64,000 bases of DNA from the NCBI GenBank assembly GCA_050291365.1, contig JBNKJS010000027.1, forward strand, positions 1 to 64,000, written 5' to 3'. Within the stretch, counting starts at the first letter, position 1. Every line of letters starts with the position of its first letter. Below the pieces are notes generated by a model. It made no database searches and was not told where the DNA came from. It was given only the letters and a program-made list of their open reading frames with translations. This DNA is from JAAGZL01 sp050291365 (GTDB lineage Bacteria > Pseudomonadota > Gammaproteobacteria > Chromatiales > Chromatiaceae). Positions 25,959 through 33,498 of the stretch are shown here, piece by piece. The position numbers were made by a program, and so were the translations under genes.

Positions 25959-26250
25959 AATACAAGGACAGCCACCACTTAAAAAATGCCATTCAGTAAG
26001 CAGCAAGACATAATCTTCTATTTTTCCACCATGAACCGTTAGAAGTTTTGATCGAATGGGATGGTTTTGTTGAGAAACTAGAATAAGTTATCGATCAACC
26101 GCAGATTCTATTTCGGCAGGGAATAGCAATCCCTTCCTGATGCAGGAAAAGAGGCGTTGCTGGATTGGAAGGTAATGTGTAGCTAAGTGCTGTAAAGTAG
26201 TTTGGACTCACTCAAGCCATTGTTGCCCCAGTCGTTGGGCTGTTGCACGC
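25959..26250 (-). mobile_element. Truncated second copy of the RAYT element left end
   Basis: This segment repeats 23551-23833 in the same orientation with high similarity, from TACAAGGACA through ATAATCTTCTATTTT, ACCATGAACCGTTAGAAGTTTTG and GTCGTTGGGCTGTTGCACG. It covers the element end and roughly the last 25 codons of the transposase, with a deletion of about 9 bases, and then stops abruptly. With the GGGTCAGAG repeat it accounts for most of the 25951-26372 gap. Confidence 0.88.
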
Positions 26251-26259
26251 AAATAAACC

Positions 26260-26310
26260 GGGTCAGAGCGCAATATTCTCTAAATATTAGAAACGATTGT
26301 TCTCAGACCC
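26260..26310. repeat. GGGTCAGAG inverted repeat element
   Basis: GGGTCAGAG at 26260-26268 pairs with CTCAGACCC at 26302-26310 with one mismatch, and AATATT occurs twice between them. It abuts the broken end of the truncated RAYT copy. The same GGGTCAGAG start is seen at 29141. It resembles ends used by other RAYT families. Confidence 0.6.
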
Positions 26311-26372
26311 AGTTTTACACACCTAAACCGCCACTGTGGGTTCAGCATCGGATCGTCCTACAGTAATCTAAT

Positions 26373-27266
26373 CTACCAGGTCAGATGACTGGTGCGGCTA
26401 AACGAAAAAGATCCATCTGCATATACAGCGTGATGGGTGGTTACAGGGATTCCGTGAGCAGGCCAAAAATACCCTACGTTCCATGTGTCGCGTGAATACT
26501 CACTTTCACAGTTGAAGCAGTGATCAGAATCGCCCCATCCACCCACGGCGGCGCGGGTGTAAATATAACCCACTCTAGTGTGTGGGCTGCCACTGCTGCA
26601 ACCGCCATCATTGTCGGCACCATAAGTATCGGCCCAGGTTCTGGCGTCATACCAGCGGTGAAATCCGCCATGGTAGACGGCCCAAGGGGTAAAGGAATAG
26701 CAACGCCAGGGGAAAGGATTTGCGGCATTGGCCTCTGAAATAAAGAAGCTGGATAGACTGCCCAATTTCTTATTATCAATCAGATAGACCTCACTGGTCA
26801 CCATCGCAAGGATAGGCTCTTTATTCTCGTCCAACAGCGTTCCATCTCTACGTAATGTGTAGTTGTATGACTTGAGCGCAGCAGATAACTCCCGCGGTAC
26901 AAAGTCTATATCTACCAAAAACAGACCGGTCTTCAGTTTTGCAGCATTCATTTTTTTTGCTTTCTCGGATGAAATAAATTTCACCCCCGGCAGGCTGGTT
27001 CGCGCCAACCCAGCTTTCGTGCCAGAAAGACGCCTTACCGTAGCGCCGGTCGCCGAGTCCTTTGGCCACTCTCTTAAATCGACGGTTGTATTTTCTTCAA
27101 GAATCTTCGGAGCAAGGCCTCTCTCTTTTAGCATATACAGGAATTTGGTGTGGCTTTCTGCGTCCATTTTCTGCTTATCAGATGCTTGTGCCTGAGACGC
27201 CCCGAACAACAAAACCGCTACAATCAAGCTTAATAACAATCCTGTAAAACGTAGTCTCATTGTCAT
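26373..27266 (-). CDS. Secreted protein of unknown function with aromatic/Cys-rich C-terminus
   Basis: A 297-residue exported protein. The signal peptide reads MTMRLRFTGLLLSLIVAVLLFGASQAQA region (first 28 residues). The middle part includes RRLSGTKAGLARTSLPGVKF and NYTLRRDGTLLDENKEPILAMVTSEVYL. The last 100 residues are rich in Trp, Tyr, His and Cys (FPWRCYSFTPWAVYHGGFHRW, CFNCESEYSRDTWNVGYFW), suggesting a small disulfide-bonded domain. The ATG at 27266 has AGGAG 7 bases upstream. It lies 113 bases after another unrecognised gene on the same strand. I do not recognise a family. Confidence 0.75.
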   Translation of the reverse strand: MTMRLRFTGLLLSLIVAVLLFGASQAQASDKQKMDAESHTKFLYMLKERGLAPKILEENTTVDLREWPKDSATGATVRRLSGTKAGLARTSLPGVKFISSEKAKKMNAAKLKTGLFLVDIDFVPRELSAALKSYNYTLRRDGTLLDENKEPILAMVTSEVYLIDNKKLGSLSSFFISEANAANPFPWRCYSFTPWAVYHGGFHRWYDARTWADTYGADNDGGCSSGSPHTRVGYIYTRAAVGGWGDSDHCFNCESEYSRDTWNVGYFWPAHGIPVTTHHAVYADGSFSFSRTSHLTW

Positions 27267-27379
27267 GATAATTCTCCTTATATCTCTTAATATCAAGTTC
27301 CGGGAACATAATACTTGCCGGTATCACATCGTTTAAAGTTGATGGCAGATCAAGTATTGTGTCCCGGATATTGCAATCA

Positions 27380-27856
27380 CTACTCTTTATTACCTTGCTT
27401 ACGAATAGAATCTAAGGCGGCTGGTAGAAAATCTAACTGCCGGTGCTTCTTAGGGATAGCCGCTTCGATGTTTTGCAAAAGCTCGGTAGCTTTCGGAGCC
27501 ATTTTTGCGACCTCAGGTGCCAGGTCTGGATCGTCTGCAATCATCTGCATGGCCGCGTTTAGCCACCAAACACAGAAGTGCAGCGAGCGCGGAATAATAG
27601 TTACACAAGGGCGCTGGCCGCAACCGACGTTCACCAGAGTTTCATTTGAATCAAAATTGACATAATGGCCGTGTATGGTACCGACAACCAGATACCTTCC
27701 AGGAGGCAGATCGATCTGCGCATATCCATTCGGAGCAGGGACGCCGATTTTCTCGACTCCATCCGGTGAAAACACATTAACAAAATAGGTTCCAGGATCA
27801 GCATTCGACCATGGTTTATTGACTTCAGTAAAGAAAACCTCGATTCCAGAGTTCAT
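27380..27856 (-). CDS. Unrecognised protein with a beta-sandwich-like N-terminal region
   Basis: A 158-residue protein without a signal peptide. Residues 1-85 look like a carboxypeptidase-regulatory or Ig-like beta fold (FSPDGVEKIGVPAPNGYAQI, LPPGRYLVVGTIHGHYVNF). Then come GCGQRPCVTIIP and a helical C-terminal half (MIADDPDLAPEVAKMAPKATELL). GGGAGA lies 8 bases before the ATG. It precedes the secreted protein at 26373-27266 in the same direction, so the two may be co-expressed. Function cannot be read. Confidence 0.65.
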   Translation of the reverse strand: MNSGIEVFFTEVNKPWSNADPGTYFVNVFSPDGVEKIGVPAPNGYAQIDLPPGRYLVVGTIHGHYVNFDSNETLVNVGCGQRPCVTIIPRSLHFCVWWLNAAMQMIADDPDLAPEVAKMAPKATELLQNIEAAIPKKHRQLDFLPAALDSIRKQGNKE

Positions 27857-28386
27857 AACTAGCGTCTCCCTTTAGTTATTGAGAAAACCAAAATATAAGA
27901 GACCTGTCTTAGTATGGAATAGCACGGGGAAAAAATTGAAGAAAATCGAGCATGTTCCATATGCAGCAAGTCCCTAGGTTCACCCTTGGCAACCTGATAG
28001 CATTTCCCGCCAAGGGGTGATTATGGTAACACGCGATTTTGCCAAATGGTAATTTGCATATGTTAATCAGTTCACTTATTAACGATTCGAAGTTGTGTGA
28101 ACTAGATAACAGGTGGTGATGTTTTAAAGGGCTATTTAGATAATCTTGGGCTAAAGAACTGTTTTCCTACTCCTTCTTATTGGCTGCTTCAACTCACGGA
28201 TATGCTGATCATTTACAAGAGAAAAGGGGACGCATTGAACCTATCCCGGTTTAACAGGGACTTTTAGTCAACTACATGCAAGAGATATTAGCGTCCATTT
28301 CAGTAATAGCTTAATGGCCGCCCATGGTCGAGAAGATAAGTAAGACAGAATGTGTCTATGTGCTGCATTTGCAACTAGAAACTAAT
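27857..28386. other. Gene-free interval with one long inverted repeat
   Basis: About 530 bases with no credible gene. The only clear structure is CACCCTTGGC (27981-27990) pairing with GCCAAGGGGTG (28009-28019) across an 18-base loop, with no T run, lying upstream of the minus-strand gene at 27856. The remainder is AT-rich and shows nothing I can name. Confidence 0.5.
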
Positions 28387-29115
28387 TTAGTCACCGGCAT
28401 TGTGTGTCAGATAAATAGTAGCGGTCGCCTCTCCGCCTGTGTAAGGATTGTGGAAGGTAATAACTGGAGAGTCAACGGAATGGAATACCGTTTCAAGTAT
28501 GCGGATAAATTCCTGGTCTGGCGGATCATTTGACCACATGGCGAAGATTCCAGCTGGATGAATTTTATCGGCGAGGGCCTGTAGTCCCTCTGCTGTATAG
28601 AAGGCACCGTTTCCAGGATTAAGCCAATGACTCGGCGAGTGATCTATGTCCAGCAGTACCGCATGCACCGGCTTGGTTTCATCCGTATCATTGAATCCAG
28701 TATTGGTTGATGTGGCCGCTGCAAAGAAGTCTGCATGAACCAGAGTACAGCGGGGATCTGTCGTTAGCGTTTTACCCAGAGGCACCAGCCCTTGCCGATG
28801 CCAACGGATGACCGGCTCCATTATGTCTACCACCAACAGTGATCGCACCGATGGGTTTTCCAAAGCGGCTACGGCTGTATAACCTAGTCCCAGGCCGCCG
28901 ACCACTACATCCAACTCACTGCCGGTGAGTTCAGCGAGCCCTAGTTTTGCCAGCTGAACCTCTGCGGCGGTAAACAGACTGGACATCAGAAACTCATCGC
29001 CCAGCTTCACCTCGTAGATAATTTTTCCCTCGAGTCTCGGCTCTGCCCGACGCCTTAGGCTTATCTCACCAAGGGGTGTTTTCTGGTAATCAAGCTCTTC
29101 GAAATCTAAATTCAT
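28387..29115 (-). CDS. Spermidine synthase-like SAM-fold protein
   Basis: A 242-residue protein of the spermidine synthase/methyltransferase fold. It starts MNLDFEELDYQKTPLGEISLRRR, as in a common proteobacterial group annotated as spermidine synthase. The nucleotide site region reads VVVGGLGLGYTAVAAL, then VVDIMEPVIRWHR and HAVLLDIDHSPSHWLNPGNGAFYT. Whether it makes a polyamine is uncertain, because the group lacks biochemical tests known to me. AGGAAAC precedes the ATG at 29115; an upstream start at 29160 would run into a repeat element. Confidence 0.82.
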   Translation of the reverse strand: MNLDFEELDYQKTPLGEISLRRRAEPRLEGKIIYEVKLGDEFLMSSLFTAAEVQLAKLGLAELTGSELDVVVGGLGLGYTAVAALENPSVRSLLVVDIMEPVIRWHRQGLVPLGKTLTTDPRCTLVHADFFAAATSTNTGFNDTDETKPVHAVLLDIDHSPSHWLNPGNGAFYTAEGLQALADKIHPAGIFAMWSNDPPDQEFIRILETVFHSVDSPVITFHNPYTGGEATATIYLTHNAGD

Positions 29116-29140
29116 ATCTGTTTCCTGTCCAAAATAGTTC

Positions 29141-29235
29141 GGGTCAGAGAGGTGTGGCACTTACTTAAGTTAAGAACCACCGTCATTCAGGTTAGAGAGT
29201 GATTGTTCCTGATAATACAGTATATTGCTTCTGAC
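29141..29235. repeat. GGGTCAGAG-type repeat remnant upstream of the spermidine synthase-like gene
   Basis: GGGTCAGAG at 29141-29149 is followed by GGCACTTACTTAAGTTAAG, a combination seen at the ends of RAYT-linked repeats. TCTGACCT near 29230-29237 is a possible partner end. It lies 26 bases upstream of the gene start and may carry or disturb its promoter. Confidence 0.45.
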
Positions 29236-29265
29236 CTCTGATTTCTCCGGCATCCAGGAGATACT

Positions 29266-29289
29266 CCCTTCTCCCTCGGGGGAGAAGGG
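29266..29289. repeat. Perfect intergenic palindrome CCCTTCTCCC/GGGAGAAGGG
   Basis: A 10-bp perfect stem with a TCGG loop, followed by GCTGGGGATGAGGGGG. This is the widespread proteobacterial REP-like unit, and it lies between the two minus-strand genes here. A weaker relative lies at 20516-20541. The rest of the 29116-29476 gap shows nothing else. Confidence 0.75.
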
Positions 29290-29476
29290 CTGGGGATGAG
29301 GGGGTGATGTAAGCAGTAGCTACAAAACTTTTTGCTGAATTAGTTAAACCGGCAAGCGTGAAATAGAGGCCACCGGCTGATAACGTCGCTAAGATAACCT
29401 ATAGGTTAGATTGGATGAAACAATTGTTGTGATATTTATCCAGTTTTTTATCGTTGATTTGAACTGGCTTCATCTC

Positions 29477-31285
29477 TTAACTTGAGGCAGACATATCCAC
29501 TACATTACTTTCTATCTCTCCTGATTGGTAAATCTGTGTAAGCATTTTGGTTAGATTATCTATCATGACCGGTTTGGGTAAATAGGCATAGAAACCTGCG
29601 TCAAGTATCTCTTGGCGTTGCTTCTTAAATGCATGAGCGGTAACGGCAATCATTACTGGCATTTGTTCAAGTTCATTGCTTAATATTTTTACTACGTCTA
29701 TACCGCTTATATCGGGCATTTGAATATCCATTAATACCAGATTGAATTTGCCGCTGCGTATCAGGTCGAGCGCCTCCCGGCCGTTTGCACCCTCGGCGAA
29801 TGAAACGCCGATATCGGTTAGGAAGGCTGAGAGCAGCATGCGGTTGATGTCGTTGTCGTCCACCACTAAGATATTGAACTTCTGCCATTGATCTTGAGAC
29901 AGCTCATCGGTTTGATTTTGGCGCGCTTGTATATCTGCCTCGGAGCTTTGCTCAAAGGCCAATTCAAAGCTGAAGCATGAGCCATGGCCAGGTTGACTCT
30001 TAACATCCAGTTTTCCGTTCATCTTGTATACTAGGCTTTTTACGATTGCTAGACCTAAGCCCATGCCCTCGCTTTCACGTGTCTCGAAGCTGTCCAGTCG
30101 TGTGAAGTTTTTGAAAATAAATTTCAGCGCCCCTGCATTGATGCCAATGCCTGTGTCCTTGATATCGAAACGCAGAACTTCTTTACCGTTGCTTCTCTCC
30201 AAATGGCTGATGTTCAGAGCGACATGCCCGGATTCGGTATACTTAACGGCATTAGAAATCAAATTGCCGATAATCTGTCTCAAGCGACTAATATCTCCAC
30301 TAAGATTGTCTTTGACAGATTCATCTATATTGAATTTAATAGTAAGGTTTTTACGTTCCGCCATAGGGGTCATTAAATCAATTAGATCACCTATTTCTCT
30401 GCGTAGTGAGAATGGTTCGTCATAAAGTTTTATTTCTCCGGCCTCTATAGCGGTGATATCCAGAACATCGTTAACAATTCTTTTTAGGGCTTTTCCTGCC
30501 TTGCTGATTTGAGTTATGTAGCGCTCCTCCTTTTCCTTCAACTCTTCGTTTTGTAGCAAATCAGCAAACCCTATAATTCCGTTCAAGGGGGTACGCAACT
30601 CATGACTAACGGTAGCCAGAAATTGGTTCTTAGCTTCGTTTGCCCGTTCAGATCGCTCTTTGGCTTTAACTAATTCAACATGTGATGTCTGCAACTCTTT
30701 GACCAGCTTTTCATTATCCAGCCACAACTGGATGTTACTAATTACATTGGTGCTGTAACTTTTAGCGGTTGCTATCATGAATGCCATAAAGACCAGCGTC
30801 ATGGCTAGCATTGCGGTATTGACCGCGGTGCCTTGCAGTGCCAGGGTGATGATGGTGGGGGTTAACAGGGAGAATAGAGCGATCAAATAGAATCTGAAGA
30901 TGAGGCCGCGGGTTATGATCATCCCAGCGCACATGCCTGCCAGCATAAACAGTGTAAGCATACGATAGAGCGGGTCATCCACCATGAAACTCATGGGGCC
31001 AATCAATCCCCATGGCACACTCAGAAATAACTGTAAAACGGCATAGATTTTTAACCATGTGTCGGCGTTATTCTGTGATTCACGCTGTTTGAATAGCTGT
31101 GCCACAATTAAAAACAGACAAGCGGCGACGAAATTCACTCCGCCCCAGATAGCTAGCAGATGTGTAGGTATTTTGCCCCAATAAAAAAACAGAGTTACCC
31201 CAAGCAGGGCTATTAGACTGGTAGATGATGCAGGTACAAGCTTGTAATACTGCTTGGCCAGTTCTAGTTTAAGTTTGTCATTCAT
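29477..31285 (-). CDS. Membrane-bound hybrid sensor histidine kinase
   Basis: A 602-residue signalling protein. The N-terminal 190 residues hold about six membrane helices (FFYWGKIPTHLLAIWGGVNF onward) and no periplasmic sensor domain, so the signal is likely in or near the membrane. Then come a coiled coil, a HisKA domain with the phospho-His in FLATVSHELRTPLNG, an ATPase domain with NLISNAVKYT, DTGIGI and GMGLGLAIVKSL, and a C-terminal receiver domain with the acceptor Asp in LVLMDIQMPDISG and the Lys in YLPKPV. No response regulator or HPt gene is adjacent, so the output is unknown. Confidence 0.95.
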   Translation of the reverse strand: MNDKLKLELAKQYYKLVPASSTSLIALLGVTLFFYWGKIPTHLLAIWGGVNFVAACLFLIVAQLFKQRESQNNADTWLKIYAVLQLFLSVPWGLIGPMSFMVDDPLYRMLTLFMLAGMCAGMIITRGLIFRFYLIALFSLLTPTIITLALQGTAVNTAMLAMTLVFMAFMIATAKSYSTNVISNIQLWLDNEKLVKELQTSHVELVKAKERSERANEAKNQFLATVSHELRTPLNGIIGFADLLQNEELKEKEERYITQISKAGKALKRIVNDVLDITAIEAGEIKLYDEPFSLRREIGDLIDLMTPMAERKNLTIKFNIDESVKDNLSGDISRLRQIIGNLISNAVKYTESGHVALNISHLERSNGKEVLRFDIKDTGIGINAGALKFIFKNFTRLDSFETRESEGMGLGLAIVKSLVYKMNGKLDVKSQPGHGSCFSFELAFEQSSEADIQARQNQTDELSQDQWQKFNILVVDDNDINRMLLSAFLTDIGVSFAEGANGREALDLIRSGKFNLVLMDIQMPDISGIDVVKILSNELEQMPVMIAVTAHAFKKQRQEILDAGFYAYLPKPVMIDNLTKMLTQIYQSGEIESNVVDMSASS

Positions 31286-31481
31286 TACTGGATAGATACC
31301 TTACAACCGAGAATTATGGGCTGTCCTATAATTCATGGCCGTGTGGTCTCCTTGGTAATGGATAGGGATTTGTTATTATCAAACACAAACGGCCACCCAG
31401 TTTAGCTTAATATTGCTTGCCTGATACACCCCTTTTCCAATGTTTTGCGGATAGATTCACGGTTGGATGGGTGAAATTAGG

Positions 31482-32318
31482 TTACAAATAACGATCTTTT
31501 ATACTCAAGTAGTATTTAGTCTCATCATATCTGCACCTTTTTCTTGCCCCTTGGGCCAGTATTTCCGCCTTGCTGATTAATGTTTGCACTGCAGCCGCCC
31601 TGTCATCGTGGTTTAACCTTCCAGACTCTATGATTTTTTTCAGGGCTTGAATACGAAATCGGTCCATACCCCAGTAGCGTTGGGAGAGCTGGTCTTCATG
31701 GCCTCCATATTTTTTGATCTGCGGTTGTTCAACAAAGGCAATGGGATGGGATGCGCAGATTCTTAACCATAGATCGTAGTCTTCACAGGCAGGTAGTTGT
31801 TCATCAAAGGTACCAACTTCTGCAAACAGTGAGCGATGAATTATGACAGAGGAGGGGGATATTACACATAGAGGCAAGCAGTTCTGAAATATGTGTCCAC
31901 CGCTTTTGGCATGTTTCTTCATCTGGTTTACCCGCTTGCCGTTGCGGATCCATATCTCTTCGGTATGGCAAATCTTGATTTCAGGGTATTGTTGCAGCAG
32001 ATTGCTCTGGGCCTCCAGTTTGCTTGGTAGCCATTCATCATCTGAATCGAGAAATGCCAGCCACTCTCCTTGTGCCTCCTCTATCCCCCTGTTGCGTGCC
32101 GCACTTACGCCTCTGTTTGATTGCTGTAAATAGCGACACTGGGGGAACTGCTGACTCATTAGTTCGGCGGTGTCATCAGTTGAGCCGTCATCCACCACAA
32201 TGATCTCCTGCGCTGGCAAACTTTGGTTTAGAACAGAGTTTACCGCTCTGGCAAGCAGGTGAGCCCGGTTATGGGTTGGGATGATTACGGAGATGTTCAT
32301 GCTATGACTTTTATCCAT
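31482..32318 (-). CDS. Family 2 glycosyltransferase
   Basis: A 278-residue cytoplasmic GT2 enzyme. The N-terminus MNISVIIPTHNRAHLLARAV is typical. The nucleotide-sugar site includes VVDDGSTDDTAELM, and the metal-binding motif is FLDSDDEWLP. CEDYDLWLRI matches the acceptor-side ED motif. Sugar and acceptor are unknown, and no other polysaccharide genes are nearby. The start is either the ATG at 32318 or the ATG at 32300; neither has a strong ribosome site. It is divergent from the KDPG aldolase gene. Confidence 0.9.
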   Translation of the reverse strand: MDKSHSMNISVIIPTHNRAHLLARAVNSVLNQSLPAQEIIVVDDGSTDDTAELMSQQFPQCRYLQQSNRGVSAARNRGIEEAQGEWLAFLDSDDEWLPSKLEAQSNLLQQYPEIKICHTEEIWIRNGKRVNQMKKHAKSGGHIFQNCLPLCVISPSSVIIHRSLFAEVGTFDEQLPACEDYDLWLRICASHPIAFVEQPQIKKYGGHEDQLSQRYWGMDRFRIQALKKIIESGRLNHDDRAAAVQTLISKAEILAQGARKRCRYDETKYYLSIKDRYL

Positions 32319-32379
32319 GACTCATATATTCTCATATATTGATCATACATTTACTTGCCCCTGTTTTGGAGAAGCCGTT

Positions 32380-32982
32380 GTGAAATTGAGTGTTCCTGTG
32401 ATCGGTATACTGCGTGGAGTTCCCCCGGATTTTTTTCCGCAGCTGTTGCAGGCCTCTTTCAAGGCGGGGTTGCAGGCGCTTGAGGTGACTATGAACACCC
32501 CTGGCGCAGCCGACATGTTGCGGCAGAATATGTGTCTGGTACCGGAAGGGTGTTATTTAGGTATGGGTACTGTGCGTAATTTGCAGGAGGCCAAGGTTGC
32601 CATTGATGCCGGGGCCATGTTTCTGGTTACACCGAATACCGACGTGGATGTGATTGCCTACGCCAAACAGCATAGAGTGCCGATTGTGGCCGGGGCATTG
32701 ACCCCAACTGAGGTTTACCAGGCTTGGAGCGCAGGGGCGGAGATGGTTAAGGTGTTTCCCTGTCCTGGACCTAAATATATTAAGGATCTGCTGGGGCCGA
32801 TGGAGGATGTGCGGCTGGTAGCGGTGGGGGGAGTGAAGCAGGATAATCTGCGGGAATTTCTGGATGCAGGGGCAGAGGCCGTTGGAGTGGGTAATAGTCT
32901 GTTTGGGGATGAGCTATTAGGCAACAAGGATGCCGAAGGGGTTTTGCGGCACATGTCAGAATACCTCAAGCGAATTGGTTGA
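32380..32982 (+). CDS. eda: KHG/KDPG aldolase (Eda)
   Basis: A 200-residue class I aldolase that splits 2-keto-3-deoxy-6-phosphogluconate into pyruvate and glyceraldehyde-3-phosphate, or 4-hydroxy-2-oxoglutarate into pyruvate and glyoxylate. The Schiff-base Lys is in MVKVFPC, and the general base Glu in ALEVTMNTP. GTVRNLQEAKVAIDAGAMFLVTP and VAVGGVKQDNLREFLDAGA complete the TIM barrel. The GTG at 32380 is chosen for the GGAG upstream and because it gives the normal length. The dehydratase Edd is not in the window, so its pathway role is open. Confidence 0.93.
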   Translation: MKLSVPVIGILRGVPPDFFPQLLQASFKAGLQALEVTMNTPGAADMLRQNMCLVPEGCYLGMGTVRNLQEAKVAIDAGAMFLVTPNTDVDVIAYAKQHRVPIVAGALTPTEVYQAWSAGAEMVKVFPCPGPKYIKDLLGPMEDVRLVAVGGVKQDNLREFLDAGAEAVGVGNSLFGDELLGNKDAEGVLRHMSEYLKRIG

Positions 32983-32991
32983 ATCTTCCAG

Positions 32992-33474
32992 CTAAATACG
33001 ACCGACTAACTTCGTGGCACTGTCCATGATCTTAAGTAGTGGCCCTAGCCTATCCTCGAACTCCAGTGAGTCCAGGAAATTCTTTATATAGAGGCCAAGT
33101 TCTGTATCTCCACCCAGGCGTAGGCGGCGGTTGAAGAAGAGGGTGTCTGGGTCTTCTCTACGGGTTGCCAGGAGCATGAAGTCGTAGATATCCCCTTCAA
33201 TGCTGACATCACTACTTGCTCCGGCCGGTGCGGCCTTGAGCTTTCCATGTTCCAAGGTGAGGTAGTAGCTGATTTTGGCATCACGCACCCTGATCAAGGC
33301 CACTTTGCCGTCCAGAAAGTCCATCTCACCATCCGCCAGCTCTGGGGCGAATAGTCGATTCAGCACTGCAGTCAGTACACTACTGTGGGCCAGGGGCGGG
33401 ATCAGGCTCAAGGGTAGGGCCAATGGCCGCGGCAGGGTAGGGGTCTTGTTCAGTTGGGTGGATGCTGTGTTCAT
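32992..33474 (-). CDS. ubiT: UbiT, SCP2-domain accessory factor for anaerobic ubiquinone synthesis
   Basis: A 160-residue SCP2 lipid-binding protein. The pattern LADGEMDFLDGKVALIRVRDAKISYYLTLEHGKL, DVSIEGDIYDFMLLATRREDPDTLFFNRRL (in parts) and GDTELGLYIKNFLDSLE matches YhbT/UbiT. UbiT is thought to carry the hydrophobic intermediates on which UbiU/UbiV act. In E. coli ubiT lies next to ubiUV; here it follows cysG by 24 bases on the same strand, in a likely cysG-ubiT operon, 14 kb from ubiUV. It converges on eda with a 9-base gap. Confidence 0.92.
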   Translation of the reverse strand: MNTASTQLNKTPTLPRPLALPLSLIPPLAHSSVLTAVLNRLFAPELADGEMDFLDGKVALIRVRDAKISYYLTLEHGKLKAAPAGASSDVSIEGDIYDFMLLATRREDPDTLFFNRRLRLGGDTELGLYIKNFLDSLEFEDRLGPLLKIMDSATKLVGRI

Positions 33475-33498
33475 AACGTTTATCTCTCTATTAACCGG

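Noticed and set aside
28324..28533. Open frame of 69 codons on the plus strand
   Set aside because: It overlaps the 3' end of the spermidine synthase-like gene and has no ribosome site or recognisable motif.
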